A DNA stretch of 64,000 nucleotides from an uncultured Collinsella sp. (GTDB lineage Bacteria > Actinomycetota > Coriobacteriia > Coriobacteriales > Coriobacteriaceae). The translations under genes were made by a program, and so were the position numbers. The stretch covers positions 1-64,000 of the forward strand of contig UQIW01000015.1 in the NCBI GenBank assembly GCA_900541235.1, in the 5' to 3' direction. Below are positions 48,702-57,397 of this stretch, piece by piece. Positions within the stretch are counted from its first letter, which is position 1. Every line of letters begins with the position of its first letter. The notes beneath the pieces were generated by a model. It did no database searches. It was not told the origin of the DNA and saw only the letters and a list, made by a program, of their open reading frames with translations.

Positions 48702-50282
48702 TTGAGCATCACGCCCCTCGATAGCATTCGCCGCGCCATCGCCCGCCGCAACGGCACCTCCAACCCCGCTGCATCGAGAGACGGCGCCGCGAAGGCCCAG
48801 GGCGGCCGCATCGAGAACGGCCTCTTCCCTGCCTCGCACACTGCCGAGGAACTCGCACGCATCCAAGAGCTGAGTCAGCGCAACGCCGGCGGGCCCGATA
48901 GCAGCCAAGCCACACGTCGCCGGCGCGAACGCGATCGCAAGCCCGGCCCCGTCCGCCGCATGGTCAACGCTTGGTGGAACCGTCTGCTCGGCGCCGTCTA
49001 CGGCGGCGGCTTCTCCATGCAGGAAGCGGAATACGAGGAGCACGCCACCAGTCGCGACTATCTTTGGAACACCCTCGGCACCGCCGTGTGGGGCTTGGCG
49101 TTTCCGCTGCTCACCATCGTGTCCACACAGCTCGTGGGCGCCGAAGAAGCCGGCAAGTTCTCCATCGCCTTTGTCACCGGCACGCTCATCATGATCGCGT
49201 GCAACTACGGCGTGCGCAATTTCCAGGTCTCGGACATCGACGAAAAGACGTCCTTCGCCTCCTACCAGCTCAATCGTTGGATCTGCGGAGCGCTCGCCCT
49301 AGGCTGCGGCCTCATGTATAGCAGCGCCCGCGGCTATGACGCGCAGATGGCGACGATCGGCCTGGGCGTCTACCTGTATAAGGTCATCGACGGCGTCGCC
49401 GACGTGTACGAAGGCCGCCTGCAGCAGGCCGACAAACTCTACTTGGCTGGAATGAGCCAAACGCTACGCTCCGTCGGCGTCATCGCGGTCTTCAGCGTGG
49501 CGCTGTTCCTCACGCGCAGCATGCCCATCGCGGCCATGGACATGGGTGTCACCGCGATCGCCTCGCTCGTGCTGGTCACCGCGCCGCTCGCCCTGCTCGA
49601 GACCGAAAAATCGCGCCGCGTGAGCCTGCGCGAGGTCGGCCACCTGTTTGTCCAGTGCGCCCCGCTCTTTGGTGCACTGTTCCTGTTCAACCTTATCGAG
49701 AGCATGCCCAAGTTTGTGATGGAAGGCACGCTGGCATACAAATATCAGCTGTACTTTAATGCCCTGTTCTTTCCTGCGCAGGCTATTTTGCTGAGCATTG
49801 GATTTATCTATAAACCGCAGCTCCTGCGCTTGTCGAACATTTGGGCTAATCCTCGCAAGCGTCGTCGCTTTGACCTGATTATTGTTGCCGTTATGGCGCT
49901 GATCGTGGTCATCACCGGCATGTGCGCCGCATTTATGGCAGGTCCCGGTATTCCCCTCATGAGCTTTATGTACGGCCTCAGCTTTGAGCGCTACCGTACG
50001 CTGGCGCTGCTGATGGTCGTCGCCGGCGGCGTCACCGCGGCCATCGACTTTATCTACGCCATCATCACGGTGCTACGCCACGCTAGAGACGTCACCAAGA
50101 TCTACCTGATCTGCTTCGCCGTAAGCGTGGTGCTGCCGGTGATCCTGATTAAGCTGCTGGGTCTGATGGGCGCTGTAGTGAGCTACCTAGCCATCATGGC
50201 CCTACTCCTGGTGCTGCTGATAATCGAGTACCGCCGCATCCGCCAACGCATCGAACGCGACCGCAACCCATACGGCGCCTAA
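48702..50282 (+). CDS. Flippase-like polytopic membrane protein (Wzx/MATE type)
   Basis: The 526-residue product has a polar, Arg-rich N-terminal region of about 120 residues and then about 12 hydrophobic helices in a pattern like polysaccharide flippases (Wzx/MurJ/MATE superfamily): FSIAFVTGTLIMIACNYGVRNFQVSD, KVIDGVADVYEGRLQQADK and EYRRIRQRIERDRNP at the end (quoted in parts). The start is a TTG at 48702 with AAAGGACTCCGC upstream. The function may be export of a lipid-linked glycan; no partners are nearby. The long cytoplasmic N-terminus is unusual. Confidence 0.8.
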   Translation: MSITPLDSIRRAIARRNGTSNPAASRDGAAKAQGGRIENGLFPASHTAEELARIQELSQRNAGGPDSSQATRRRRERDRKPGPVRRMVNAWWNRLLGAVYGGGFSMQEAEYEEHATSRDYLWNTLGTAVWGLAFPLLTIVSTQLVGAEEAGKFSIAFVTGTLIMIACNYGVRNFQVSDIDEKTSFASYQLNRWICGALALGCGLMYSSARGYDAQMATIGLGVYLYKVIDGVADVYEGRLQQADKLYLAGMSQTLRSVGVIAVFSVALFLTRSMPIAAMDMGVTAIASLVLVTAPLALLETEKSRRVSLREVGHLFVQCAPLFGALFLFNLIESMPKFVMEGTLAYKYQLYFNALFFPAQAILLSIGFIYKPQLLRLSNIWANPRKRRRFDLIIVAVMALIVVITGMCAAFMAGPGIPLMSFMYGLSFERYRTLALLMVVAGGVTAAIDFIYAIITVLRHARDVTKIYLICFAVSVVLPVILIKLLGLMGAVVSYLAIMALLLVLLIIEYRRIRQRIERDRNPYGA

Positions 50283-50361
50283 TTAGCTGCCCGGTCACCG
50301 GAATTTGCGATGGAATCACCCCGTCTGGGGTCTCGTTGCGGACAATATTCATCACGCAAAA

Positions 50362-50484
50362 CTAAGTGAGTAGACTTTTACCGAATCCCCGACCACACCA
50401 ACAGAGCACAAGTCTGTGACCTGCGGTTTTATTGAGGCAAATATGTTGGGTGCTCGGCATTTCCAAAAAAGTCTACTCACTTAG
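50362..50484. repeat. Inverted-repeat-bounded element, ~123 bp, copy 2
   Basis: CTAAGTGAGTAGACTTTT (50362-50379) and AAAAGTCTACTCACTTAG (50467-50484) are perfect 18-bp ends. The internal GACCTGCGGTTTTA (from 50418) sits 57 bases from the left end and 53 from the right, matching the layout of the element at 27231-27360. No coding frame is inside. Confidence 0.65.
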
Positions 50485-50620
50485 CAAGCGGGCAGCCAAA
50501 AAAGAACCGCCGCGACGTCGTTTGACTCCGTTGCGACGGTTTTTCGAGCATTTTCGCGCTGTCGAGGACGCAGACGCTCCTCATTTCTAGCGCTTACCGA
50601 GCAAGAAGGCGCTACTCTCC

Positions 50621-50649
50621 GAAAGTAGTCAAAAAAGCCCCGTCCCAAA
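50621..50649. repeat. GGGACGGGG short repeat, copy near 50.6 kb
   Basis: GAAAGTAGTCAAAAAAGCCC followed by CGTCCCAAA. Its reverse complement matches 37712-37744 at nearly every base. Confidence 0.5.
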
Positions 50650-50677
50650 TTAGCTACGGTAGATCGGCGGAACAAGG

Positions 50678-51517
50678 TTATTCGCCCGGGTTGATGTTCG
50701 CGTAGAACTCGGCCCCGTCGTCCAGGCGCAGGATGCCCACGCGGCCGAACTCGGAGCCGGTGGCGGCGGCGCAGTCGATGTCGATGCGATCGGGCACACC
50801 AGCAGTGTCCTCGCCGCCCAAGCGCACGATCTGCCCGCGTCCCGATTCCTCATCGAGCCCCGCCAGACCACCGACCTCGCAATAGCGCCCAAGCGATACC
50901 GTGGGCGTGTGACCGCTCACCACGACCGGGCCCTTGCCCTCGGCAGAAAGCAGCCCGGTCGACGCATCCCAATAGCCATGACGAATCCACAGCAGGTCAT
51001 CGGACGACTGCACCGCGAGCATCTGCTGCAGCAGCTCGCGATCGGCACCCACCGCTCCAACGCCATCGGCACAATCGACGCCATGCTCAAGCAAAAACGC
51101 GCGCGCCGCCTTCATCTCGATTCCAGCATGTACCAGCAGATACGGGCGCTCCTCGGTCTCGACCACCGCGTAGAGCGGCAGCGCGGCCATCCATCGCACG
51201 AGCTCCTCGTATGCCTCAAATTCCATGTCGTTGAGCTGCTCGCGCGTCGTCCAGCCACCGTTGATATCCCAGGTCTCGGCATCGAGCGGATCCTGACCAA
51301 TGATGGCATCGAGCATGATCTGCTCGTGATTACCCTTGAGCACGTGGGCGTTGGGCAGCGAGCGCACGAGCTTAATAACGCCGACCGGATCGGGCCCGCG
51401 ATCGATCATGTCGCCCAGCACGTACAGCGTGTCGTCGGACGTCAACGAGATCTTAGACAGGGCCTCGTCAAGCGCACGCACGTGCCCGTGAGCATCAGAT
51501 GTCACATAGATCGCCAT
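50678..51517 (-). CDS. PPP-type metallophosphoesterase
   Basis: A 279-residue calcineurin-like phosphatase. The metal and phosphate motifs are clear: SDAHGH (Asp8, His10), LGDMIDRG (Asp36, Asp39-Arg40-Gly41), KGNHE (62-65) and VVSGHTPT, HAGIE. This layout is shared with bacterial PPP-type protein phosphatases and diadenosine tetraphosphatases; I cannot choose between them. GGAGAGGCGTACC precedes the ATG. It is divergent from the antiporter gene over 253 bases with a TTCAA-G-TTGAA dyad. Confidence 0.9.
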   Translation of the reverse strand: MAIYVTSDAHGHVRALDEALSKISLTSDDTLYVLGDMIDRGPDPVGVIKLVRSLPNAHVLKGNHEQIMLDAIIGQDPLDAETWDINGGWTTREQLNDMEFEAYEELVRWMAALPLYAVVETEERPYLLVHAGIEMKAARAFLLEHGVDCADGVGAVGADRELLQQMLAVQSSDDLLWIRHGYWDASTGLLSAEGKGPVVVSGHTPTVSLGRYCEVGGLAGLDEESGRGQIVRLGGEDTAGVPDRIDIDCAAATGSEFGRVGILRLDDGAEFYANINPGE

Positions 51518-51567
51518 GGTACGCCTCTCCTTGCATTGCGGCCGAAGCCCGGCGCCGCAACTAAAAC

Positions 51568-51578
51568 TTCAAGTTGAA
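51568..51578. promoter_or_regulatory. TTCAAGTTGAA dyad upstream of the phosphatase gene
   Basis: TTCAA-G-TTGAA is embedded in AACTTCAAGTTGAACTT, making overlapping palindromes of about 17 bases. Such dyads are typical of MarR-type operators. It lies 50 bases before the phosphatase start and about 190 before the antiporter start. Confidence 0.3.
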
Positions 51579-51770
51579 CTTAAACGTTACCCATTGTACT
51601 CCGTTGCAATAAAGCTGGAAAGGGTTTCCGAGCAGAGGCAAAGACGGCAGCCGTCTATGACGATATCGCGCACGCCCGCAATCCAACCCCATAAACCCAC
51701 CATCTTTGGGTACAAATAACCGCAGGCAACTGACCGTGCCACGCCAACCAACCAGGAGCGGACACCATCC

Positions 51771-53372
51771 ATGAACCAGATCCTTCTCTTTATCGGCCTC
51801 GTCATCATTCTGTGTCTGACCATCAAACCCGTCGGCAAAAAGCTCCCCTTCCCCACCCTGCTCATCTTTATCGCGCTCGGCATGCTGTTGGGCGTCAACG
51901 GCCCGGCGCATATCGACTTTAGCGACTATGCGCTCACCGAAACCGTCTGCAGCACGGCGCTGCTGTTCATCATGTTCTACGGCGGCTTTAACACCAATAT
52001 CGACCGTGCCAAACCCGTCGCTGTGCCGGCGGTGCTGCTGAGCACGCTCGGCGTCGTCATCACTGCCGGCATCACCGGCGTGTTCGCCCACTTCGCGCTG
52101 GGGTTCGACTGGATCGACGGCCTGCTGTTGGGATCGGTCGTGGCATCCACCGACGCGGCCAGCGTCTTTAGCGTGCTGCGCGAGCACAACCTTTCGCTGA
52201 AGGGCGGCACCGACTCGCTGCTCGAGGTCGAATCGGGCTCCAACGACCCCGTCGCCTACATGCTCACCGCCGTGCTCGCCGCACTCGCGGCCGGCGGCGA
52301 CATCAACATTCCCGCACTGCTGGCCAAGCAGATTATCCTGGGCGCGGGCCTGGGCCTTGCCATCGGCTGGGCGGCGGGCCGTCTGATTGAACGCGCGCAC
52401 GCAACGGCCGAGGGCGCGCAGACCATCTTCTTGTTCGCCGTGGCGATCGTCGCCTACGCGCTACCAAGCTATCTGGGCGGCAACGGCTTTTTGGCCGTAT
52501 ACCTGGCCGGCATTGTGCTGGGTGCGAGCGACATCACCGGCAAGGTCGAGATGGCGCACTTCTTCGATACCCTCACCGAGATGGCCGAGATGACGATCTT
52601 CTTCTTGCTCGGCCTGCTCGTAACGCCCGCACGCCTGCCGCAGATGCTGCTGCCGGGCCTGGCGCTCATGGCGTTTATGCTCTTTGTGAGCCGCCCCATC
52701 GCCGTCGGCGTGCTCCTAGCGCCCTTTAAGACGAACCCTCGCCAGGTTGCGCTCGTAAGCTGGGCGGGTCTGCGCGGCGCGGCTTCGGTCGTGTTTAGCC
52801 TCTTTACCGTGGTGGCCGGTGTTCCTGGCGGTCACGACCTGTTTGACCTGGTATTTGTGATTGCCGTGTCGAGCATTGTGGTGCAGGGCTCGCTGCTACC
52901 GGCGGTGGCGAAAAAGCTCAATATGATCGACGCGGAAGGCGACGTGCGCCGTACGTTTAACGATTACCGCGACGAGGACGGCATGTCGTTTGTCAAGTTC
53001 AAGGTGGGCGCGGGCCATCCGTTTTCCGGACGCTCGCTCGCCGATATTGGCAGCACCACGGACATGCTCGTCGTCCTGGTGCTGCGCGATGGCGCGCACC
53101 CGGTGCTGCCCAATGGCGATACCATGATTGAGGAAGGCGACCTATTGGTGATGGCTGCCCCGACGTTTGAAGAGCGTGCCGAGGTTACGCTGCGCGAGGT
53201 CACCGTGACGCCCCACGGTCGCCTGGCCGGCCAGCGCCTGCGCGATGTGCCGCAAGGCAAGCATCCGTTTATTGTGGTGATGCTCAAGCGCGAAGGCCAA
53301 ACGATCATCCCCGACGGCAACACCCTAATATACGCCGGCGACGAAGCCGTCATCGCCACGCTCGCGTCGTAG
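51771..53372 (+). CDS. K+/H+ or Na+/H+ antiporter, CvrA/NhaP2 type
   Basis: A 533-residue CPA1-type cation/proton antiporter. About 12 hydrophobic segments form the exchanger, with the family blocks LALGMLLG-like (FIALGMLLGVNG), LLLGSVVASTDAASVFSVL, VESGSNDPVAYML and SWAGLRGAASVVFSLF. The catalytic acidic pair is probably in the STDAASV and GSNDP segments. The C-terminal ~150 residues are a TrkA_C-like regulatory domain repeated once (GHPFSGRSLADIG, HGRLAGQRLRDVP). GGAG precedes the ATG. The ion is assigned only by family. Confidence 0.9.
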   Translation: MNQILLFIGLVIILCLTIKPVGKKLPFPTLLIFIALGMLLGVNGPAHIDFSDYALTETVCSTALLFIMFYGGFNTNIDRAKPVAVPAVLLSTLGVVITAGITGVFAHFALGFDWIDGLLLGSVVASTDAASVFSVLREHNLSLKGGTDSLLEVESGSNDPVAYMLTAVLAALAAGGDINIPALLAKQIILGAGLGLAIGWAAGRLIERAHATAEGAQTIFLFAVAIVAYALPSYLGGNGFLAVYLAGIVLGASDITGKVEMAHFFDTLTEMAEMTIFFLLGLLVTPARLPQMLLPGLALMAFMLFVSRPIAVGVLLAPFKTNPRQVALVSWAGLRGAASVVFSLFTVVAGVPGGHDLFDLVFVIAVSSIVVQGSLLPAVAKKLNMIDAEGDVRRTFNDYRDEDGMSFVKFKVGAGHPFSGRSLADIGSTTDMLVVLVLRDGAHPVLPNGDTMIEEGDLLVMAAPTFEERAEVTLREVTVTPHGRLAGQRLRDVPQGKHPFIVVMLKREGQTIIPDGNTLIYAGDEAVIATLAS

Positions 53373-53386
53373 CGGGCAGGAGGTAG

Positions 53387-53464
53387 CTAATTTGCGACGA
53401 AGAGATCAAGCGCCTAGAAAGCCTCATGCCTTCGCTCGCAGATTTGGATTTGCCTGAGGAGTAA
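53387..53464 (+). pseudogene. Possible short gene remnant
   Basis: Between the antiporter and serC a frame without an ATG start reads CDEEIKRLESLMPSLADLDL and then PEE before TAA at 53462. AGGAGG sits at 53379-53384. The TTG at 53392 that this site would serve is in another frame and encodes 21 residues. The amphipathic, charged peptide looks like the end of a helical protein. I do not recognise the parent; it may be noise. Confidence 0.25.
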
Positions 53465-53599
53465 AGCACCCCTCCCCCATGTAACCATCCTGTAAATCAT
53501 AGCGGCGCAGTCGAGTTTTACCGTAATGCGGTCGCGTCTGGCGCTCCACTGTGCTAAAGTATCCCGAACGTTCAAACGACTACGAGGGGGACCTAGAAG

Positions 53600-54724
53600 A
53601 TGGCACGTGTGCACAACTTCTCAGCTGGCCCGGCCGCGCTGCCTACAAGCGTGCTCGCCGAGATCGCCGACGAGATGATGGACTACCGCGGTTGTGGCAT
53701 GTCCGTGCTCGAGATGAGCCATCGATCTAGCATGTACCAGCAGATTATCGACGACGCCGAGGCAACCCTGCGTCGTCTGCTGAGCATCCCCGACAACTAC
53801 CGTGTCCTGTTTTTGCAGGGCGGCGCCACGCTGCAGTTTGCGGGCATCCCCATGAACCTCATGCGCCGCGGGCGCGCCGGCTACATCGTGACCGGCAACT
53901 TTGCCAACAAGGCATACAAAGAAGCCGCCAAGTACGGCGAGGCCGTGCTGCTCGCGAGCTCCAAGGACACCAATTTCGACCGCATACCCACCATGGCCGA
54001 CGTCAACGCGCGCATTGCCGCCGAGGCCGCAAGCAACGGGCTCGACTACGTCTACATCTGCCAGAACAACACCATCTTTGGCACCATGTACCACGAGCTG
54101 CCCAACTGCGGCGACGTACCGCTGGTCGCCGATGTCTCGAGCTGCTTTCTGTCGCAGCCGCTCGACGTTGAGCGCTACGGGCTCATTTACGCCGGCGCGC
54201 AGAAAAACGCCGGCGCCGCGGGCGTGACCGTGGTCATCGTGCGCGACGACCTCATCGCAGATGGCTCCGCCTTTGCGCAAACGCCGCAGTACATGGACCT
54301 CAAGGCCCAGGCCGCCAAGGGCTCCATGCTCAACACGCCCAACACCTTTGGTATCTACGTATGCGGCAAGGTGTTCCGTTGGGTTGAGAAAACCGGCGGA
54401 CTTGCCGCCATGGCCGAGCGCAACTGGGCCAAGGCCAATCTGCTCTATGACCTGCTCGAGCACAGCGAGCTGTTCTATAGCACTACGCAGGCCGACAGCC
54501 GCTCCATCGCCAACGTCACCTTCCGCACCGGCGACGCCGAACTCGACGCGGCCTTTGTCGCAGGCGCGGCCGGGCACCAGATTCAAAACGTCAAGGGCCA
54601 TCGCCTGGTGGGCGGTATGCGCGCCAGCGTCTACAACGCCGTAACCATGGAAGACGTGCAGGCACTGGCCTCGTACATGAAGGACTTCGAAGCGCAGCAT
54701 AGTTTGAGCCCGCGATCTAACTAG
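53600..54724 (+). CDS. serC: Phosphoserine aminotransferase
   Basis: SerC converts 3-phosphohydroxypyruvate to phosphoserine with glutamate, using PLP. The N-terminal HNFSAGPAALP and the SVLEMSHRS block are diagnostic, and the PLP lysine is Lys202 in YAGAQKNAGAAG. The C-terminus has the GHRLVGGMRASVYNA block. The 374-residue length is normal. GAGGGGGACCTAGAAG is the ribosome site. It is 72 bases upstream of serA in the same orientation, the biosynthetic pair of the phosphorylated serine pathway; no serB is nearby. Confidence 0.97.
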   Translation: MARVHNFSAGPAALPTSVLAEIADEMMDYRGCGMSVLEMSHRSSMYQQIIDDAEATLRRLLSIPDNYRVLFLQGGATLQFAGIPMNLMRRGRAGYIVTGNFANKAYKEAAKYGEAVLLASSKDTNFDRIPTMADVNARIAAEAASNGLDYVYICQNNTIFGTMYHELPNCGDVPLVADVSSCFLSQPLDVERYGLIYAGAQKNAGAAGVTVVIVRDDLIADGSAFAQTPQYMDLKAQAAKGSMLNTPNTFGIYVCGKVFRWVEKTGGLAAMAERNWAKANLLYDLLEHSELFYSTTQADSRSIANVTFRTGDAELDAAFVAGAAGHQIQNVKGHRLVGGMRASVYNAVTMEDVQALASYMKDFEAQHSLSPRSN

Positions 54725-54796
54725 CCCGCAACGCGCGGGCCGACCAGCCATCTCAAACCACCCTGTTTAGATCAAAATCTGCTAAGGAGTTTTTCT

Positions 54797-55960
54797 ATGC
54801 GTAAGATTAAGACCATCGACGACATCACCAAGGACGGCAAAATCGAGTTTGGCGAGGGCTACGAATTTGTGAGCACCGCCGAAGAAGCCGACGCCATCCT
54901 GATGCGCTCGACCGACCTGCACGGCTACGAGCTGCCCGAGGGCATCCGCGCCATCGCCCGCTGCGGTGCCGGCGTCAACAACATCCCCGTCGAGGAGTAC
55001 GCCAAGAAGGGCGTCGTCGTCTTTAACTCCCCCGGCGCCAACAGCAACGCCGTCAAGGAGCTCGTCCTGGGCATGCTGGTGCTCTCGAGCCGCGGTGTAG
55101 TGCAGTCGATGAACTGGGTGCGCGACAACGCCGACGACCCCGAGATTCAGGTCGATGCCGAGAAGGCCAAGAAGGCCTTTGTAGGCCGCGAGCTCAAGGG
55201 CAAGCGCATCGGCGTCATCGGCCTGGGCAACGTGGGCTCCAAGGTCGCCAACGCCTGCGTCGATCTGGGCATGGACGTCTACGGCTACGATCCGTTCATT
55301 TCCGTTGAGCACGCGTGGGTGCTGAGCCGCGAGGTGCAGCGCGTGGGCACGCTCGAGGATCTGTGCCGCGGCTGCGACTACCTCACCGTGCACGTGCCCA
55401 GCAAGGCAGACACCATCGGCATGATCAGCACCGAGCAGATTAACCTGCTGGCACCCGACGCCGTGCTCATCAACTACGCGCGCGAAACCATCATTGACGA
55501 GGACGCCGTCGACGCAGCCCTGCGCGAGGGCAAGCTGAGCTGGTTTAGCTGCGACTTTGCCACGCCCAAGACCGTCAAGATGCCCAATACGTTTATCACC
55601 ACGCACTCGGGCGCCGGCACTGGCGAGGCCGAGGCCAACTGCGCCGATATGGCCATCAGCGAGCTCAAGGATTACCTGGAGAACGGCAACATCGCGCACA
55701 GCGTCAACTACCCCGCCTGCAGCATGGGCAAGGCACGCGCCGCGAGCCGCATCGCCTGCCTGCACGCCAACGTGCCCAACATGATCGGCCAGATCACGGC
55801 GATCCTGGCCAAGGACAACGCCAACGTGCAGCGTATGACCAACGAGTCCGCCGGCGAGAACGCCTACACCATGTTCGACACCGACGAGCACCTGGACAGT
55901 AGCACCATCGAGGCGCTCAAGCATATTCCGTCGATGTATCGCGTGCGCGTGATCAAATAG
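54797..55960 (+). CDS. serA: D-3-phosphoglycerate dehydrogenase
   Basis: SerA oxidises 3-phosphoglycerate to 3-phosphohydroxypyruvate with NAD, the committed step of serine synthesis. The nucleotide motif is VIGLGNVGS (140-148), the substrate segment ARCGAGVNNIP, and the NAPGANSNAVKELVL-type block reads NSPGANSNAVKELVL. A C-terminal ACT-like domain (about 315-387, HANVPNMIGQITAILA) suggests serine feedback. The 387-residue form lacks the large intervening domain. GGAG precedes the ATG (AAGGAGTTTTTCT). It is followed by a terminator. Confidence 0.97.
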   Translation: MRKIKTIDDITKDGKIEFGEGYEFVSTAEEADAILMRSTDLHGYELPEGIRAIARCGAGVNNIPVEEYAKKGVVVFNSPGANSNAVKELVLGMLVLSSRGVVQSMNWVRDNADDPEIQVDAEKAKKAFVGRELKGKRIGVIGLGNVGSKVANACVDLGMDVYGYDPFISVEHAWVLSREVQRVGTLEDLCRGCDYLTVHVPSKADTIGMISTEQINLLAPDAVLINYARETIIDEDAVDAALREGKLSWFSCDFATPKTVKMPNTFITTHSGAGTGEAEANCADMAISELKDYLENGNIAHSVNYPACSMGKARAASRIACLHANVPNMIGQITAILAKDNANVQRMTNESAGENAYTMFDTDEHLDSSTIEALKHIPSMYRVRVIK

Positions 55961-55973
55961 CGCCGGCTGATCT

Positions 55974-56004
55974 GACGGGCAGTTCCCCATGTGGCCTGCC
56001 CGTC
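55974..56004 (+). terminator. Hairpin after serA
   Basis: GACGGGCA and TGCCCGTC form an eight-base-pair stem around 15 bases. No T run follows; it precedes the stronger terminator at 56023. Confidence 0.5.
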
Positions 56005-56022
56005 ACTGACATTGAATGCCCG

Positions 56023-56059
56023 CGGGGACGCCTTTCGCACGAGAGGCGCCCCCGTTTTT
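56023..56059 (+). terminator. Terminator of the serCA operon
   Basis: CGGGGACGCCT pairs with AGGCGCCCCCG with one mismatch, and TTTTT follows. Confidence 0.9.
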
Positions 56060-56092
56060 GTGAGCACTCCATTAAATACACCGAGCCGCTTC

Positions 56093-56112
56093 TTGACATA
56101 CAATCTGTATGT
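56093..56112. promoter_or_regulatory. ACATACA/TGTATGT dyad at the M20 gene promoter
   Basis: ACATACA (56096-56102) and TGTATGT (56106-56112) are perfect seven-base arms with a three-base centre. TTGACA (56093-56098) would be the -35 and overlaps the dyad. The position fits an operator for the M20 gene. Confidence 0.45.
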
Positions 56113-56137
56113 TGACCTAACTATCTGTGAGGTGCCT

Positions 56138-57358
56138 ATGGTTGATACAGATTTTGCTTGGCGGCTTACGCAAGGACTCGTGCGGATCGACAGCTCAGAC
56201 CCGGGTGCGTATGAGGACGAGATTGAGCGCTATATCAAAGCGTTGGTTGAGGAACGGGTGGCACAGCTGAGCCATCCGGTGCTCCATGCCGTGCAGGTTG
56301 AGGAACTCGAGGTGCTGCCCGGGCGCCGCAACCTTATGGTCACCGTGCCGGGACTGAGCGACGAGCCACGGCTCGTCTATATCTGCCATATGGATACCGT
56401 TACGCTGGGCGATGGCTGGGACGCGGACATTCCGCCGCTCGGAGCGATCGTGCGCAACGATAAACTCTATGGCCGCGGTGCCTGCGATATGAAGGGTGGC
56501 CTGGCCTGCGCCATTGCCGCACTGGTCCATACGCTCGAGCGCGTGGCGGCAGAAGGCGAGCTGCCCCGCCGTGGCTTCTCACTCATTTGCTCGGTCGACG
56601 AGGAGGACTTTATGCGCGGCTCAGAGGCCGCGATCGATGCCGGCTGGGTCGGCTCGCGCGAATGGGTGCTGGACACCGAACCCACCGACGGACAGATCCA
56701 GGTGGCGCACAAGGGGCGCACGTGGTTCGAGATTGAAATGGCTGGCGTAACGGCGCATGCGAGCCAGCCGTGGAAGGGCGCGGATGCCGTCGCCGCCATG
56801 GCCGAGGTCGTGTGTTCGCTCCGTCGCGCGTTTGTGGCGCTGCCCGCGCACGATGAGCTGGGGCCTTCGACCATCACGTTTGGCCAAATCGAGGGCGGAT
56901 ATCGCCCCTATGTCGTGCCCGACCGCGCCAAAGTCTGGGTCGACATGCGCCTGACCCCGCCGACCGATACGGCCGCCGCGACGCGCATGGTAGAGCAGGC
57001 CATCGCCGTTGCCGAAGCCGCGGTCCCCGGCTGCCATGGAAGCTACACCGTGACAGGCGACCGCCCCGCTATCGAGCGCGATCCAAGCTCTCCTCTTCTA
57101 GCCGCGCTCAAGCGTGCCGCCGATGACGTGACGGGGGCGGACACGACCGTCGGCTTCTTTACCGGCTACACCGACACCGCTGTCATTGCCGGCAAGACAG
57201 GTAACCGCAATTGCATGAGCTACGGTCCCGGGTCGCTCGCGCTCGCGCACAAGCCCAACGAATATGTGCCCCATGCCGATATCGTTCGTTGTCAGCAGGT
57301 GCTGATCGCGCTCGCCGATAACGTGCTCTGGGACGCGAGCGGCCAAGTTGGGGCATAA
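56138..57358 (+). CDS. M20 family zinc peptidase/deacylase (DapE/ArgE-like)
   Basis: A 406-residue M20 family enzyme that cleaves an amide bond of an acylated amino acid or peptide with two zinc ions. Metal ligands are visible: CHMDTV (His), GRGACDMKGG (Asp bridging), DEED (catalytic Glu), DTEPTDG and the C-terminal HKPNEYVPHAD. It resembles succinyl-diaminopimelate desuccinylase and ArgE-type members of actinobacteria, but the exact substrate is not shown by sequence. The ATG at 56138 follows GAGGTGCCT; 49 upstream codons in frame are outside the promoter logic. A dyad overlaps its promoter. Confidence 0.9.
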   Translation: MVDTDFAWRLTQGLVRIDSSDPGAYEDEIERYIKALVEERVAQLSHPVLHAVQVEELEVLPGRRNLMVTVPGLSDEPRLVYICHMDTVTLGDGWDADIPPLGAIVRNDKLYGRGACDMKGGLACAIAALVHTLERVAAEGELPRRGFSLICSVDEEDFMRGSEAAIDAGWVGSREWVLDTEPTDGQIQVAHKGRTWFEIEMAGVTAHASQPWKGADAVAAMAEVVCSLRRAFVALPAHDELGPSTITFGQIEGGYRPYVVPDRAKVWVDMRLTPPTDTAAATRMVEQAIAVAEAAVPGCHGSYTVTGDRPAIERDPSSPLLAALKRAADDVTGADTTVGFFTGYTDTAVIAGKTGNRNCMSYGPGSLALAHKPNEYVPHADIVRCQQVLIALADNVLWDASGQVGA

Positions 57359-57397
57359 TAAGCCGCGAACAAACCGACTCGTGCGTTAGGACCGCCC

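Larger units (their letters stand above)
50283..50677. other. Intergenic region with two repeats
   Basis: About 395 bases with no gene. It carries the ~123-bp inverted-repeat-bounded element (50362-50484) and the GGGACGGGG repeat (50621-50649). Both neighbours converge on it. Confidence 0.5.
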
